Source of the DNA: Bacteroidales bacterium
GTDB taxonomy: Bacteria; Bacteroidota; Bacteroidia; Bacteroidales; UBA932
NCBI GenBank assembly: GCA_017560825.1
Contig: JAFZED010000001.1
Location: 27,949-91,948, forward strand
Length of the DNA stretch: 64,000 bases
Reading direction: 5' to 3'
Part shown: piece after piece, positions 63,214 through 64,000 of the stretch
Layout: every line of letters starts with the position of its first letter
Numbering within the stretch: position 1 is the first letter of the stretch
Notes under the pieces: generated by a model
Seen by the model: only the letters and a program-made list of their open reading frames with translations
The model's database searches: none
Told to the model about the DNA's origin: nothing
Position numbers and translations under genes: made by a program

Positions 63214-64000
63214 TGGAAAATATTGAAAATAAAAGGAAGGCTCTCGAAATAATGGCCCCTGCCGGAAACTTCGAATGTCTTCACGCCGCCATCCAGGGCG
63301 GTGCCGATTCTGTATATTTCGGAGTTGAGAAGCTGAATATGAGATCACATTCAGCCAACAACTTCAAGATGACCGACCTCAAGGAGATCGTGAGGATCTG
63401 CTCAGAGCACAATGTAAAGACCTACCTCACCCTGAACATCGCCCTCTTCGGCGAGGATCTCGAGGATATGAGAAAGACCCTTGACGCTGCCAAGGAAGCC
63501 GGCATCACAGCCGTCATCGCTTCGGATATGGCAGCGATCCTGTACGCCCGCCAGATCGGGGTGGAAGTACACATATCAACACAGCTGAGCATATCCAACG
63601 TCGAGGCACTTCGCTTCTACGCTCAGTTCGCCGACGTGATCGTCCTCGCGCGCGAACTCAACCTCGGCCAGGTGAAGGAGATCAAGAGAATCATCGATGA
63701 AGAAAAGATATGCGGACCATCAGGACGCATCGTCGAGATCGAGATGTTTGCCCACGGAGCACTCTGTATGGCCATTTCCGGCAAGTGCTACCTCAGTCTT
63801 CACGAGTACGGCGCTTCTGCCAACAGAGGTTCGTGCTACCAGCTGTGCCGCCGCGCCTACAAGGTGCAGGACAGGGAGACAGGAATGGAACTGGAGATCG
63901 ACAACAAGTACATAATGTCGCCTAAGGACCTCTGTACCATCGAGTTTATGGACAAGATCATCGATGCGGGCGTGACAGTCTTCAAGATCGAAGGAAGAGC
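63213..64000 (+). CDS. U32-family peptidase / RNA hydroxylation protein, N-terminal part (partial)
   Basis: The frame runs from ATG 63213 through the window edge (262 residues visible). It begins EIMAPAGNFECLHAAIQGGADSVYFG, the usual start of U32 proteins, and contains the signature EMFAHGALCMAISGKCYLS (ExF-x2-G-A-L-C-x4-G-x-C) followed by NRGSCYQLCRRAY. Members were annotated as collagenase-like proteases, but homologues such as TrhP and RlhA hydroxylate tRNA or rRNA, which is the more likely role. Translationally coupled to the polyprenyl synthase. Confidence 0.9.
   Translation, partial: MENIENKRKALEIMAPAGNFECLHAAIQGGADSVYFGVEKLNMRSHSANNFKMTDLKEIVRICSEHNVKTYLTLNIALFGEDLEDMRKTLDAAKEAGITAVIASDMAAILYARQIGVEVHISTQLSISNVEALRFYAQFADVIVLARELNLGQVKEIKRIIDEEKICGPSGRIVEIEMFAHGALCMAISGKCYLSLHEYGASANRGSCYQLCRRAYKVQDRETGMELEIDNKYIMSPKDLCTIEFMDKIIDAGVTVFKIEGR

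Overview
The window comes from a Bacteroidales genome, probably an uncultured gut or rumen lineage; the family cannot be fixed from sequence alone. The evidence is three SusC/SusD pairs, many Bacteroidetes-type lipoproteins, promoter boxes of the TTTG/TAnnTTTG class and near absence of Shine-Dalgarno sites. No rRNA, tRNA, CRISPR array, transposase or prophage gene was seen.

Layout. 1-3.1 kb: the 3' end of pflA, then a two-gene unit made of a NapH-NapG-like fused iron-sulfur membrane protein and a Tat-type aldo/keto reductase with its own ferredoxin domain. 3.2-13.4 kb (minus strand): a SusC/SusD locus whose degradative gene is a lipoprotein subtilisin rather than a glycosidase, probably a protein or peptide acquisition system. 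13.8-28.4 kb: housekeeping and central metabolism (lysoplasmalogenase, glucose-type MFS permease plus ROK kinase, outer-membrane barrel, acyl-CoA synthetase, deoxynucleoside kinase, metallo-hydrolase, UvrA, uridine-kinase-like protein, CoA-transferase, aminotransferase).

28.4-52.4 kb (minus strand): a large starch utilisation locus. In transcription order it holds an SLC45-like maltodextrin permease, SusC1, SusD1, a giant SusE/F-like starch-binding lipoprotein, a multidomain surface amylase with a SusE-type module inserted in its barrel, a second SusC/SusD pair, pullulanase, a GH13 amylase, a SusA-like neopullulanase and a SusB-like GH97 glucosidase. At its head, divergently transcribed, sits a LytS/LytTR two-component system (52.6-54.7 kb). 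The 217-base gap between them carries four direct repeats at an exact 21-base period that match the LytTR-site consensus. No SusR-like regulator is seen. This is the most interesting signal in the window: starch utilisation apparently under LytTR control. 54.8-58.6 kb adds MalQ and an organophosphate-type permease, completing a route from surface starch to cytoplasmic glucose, with the permease-ROK pair at 14.6-16.9 kb as a possible glucose branch.

58.7-64 kb: an SGNH hydrolase, MATE exporter, RsgA, a polyprenyl diphosphate synthase and the start of a U32 peptidase. The window is also rich in strong palindromes. These include a nested cruciform at 3.2 kb, twin CACCYRGGTG hairpins at 40.8 kb, REP-like elements, and hairpins at several gene boundaries of the starch locus that may set unequal expression.
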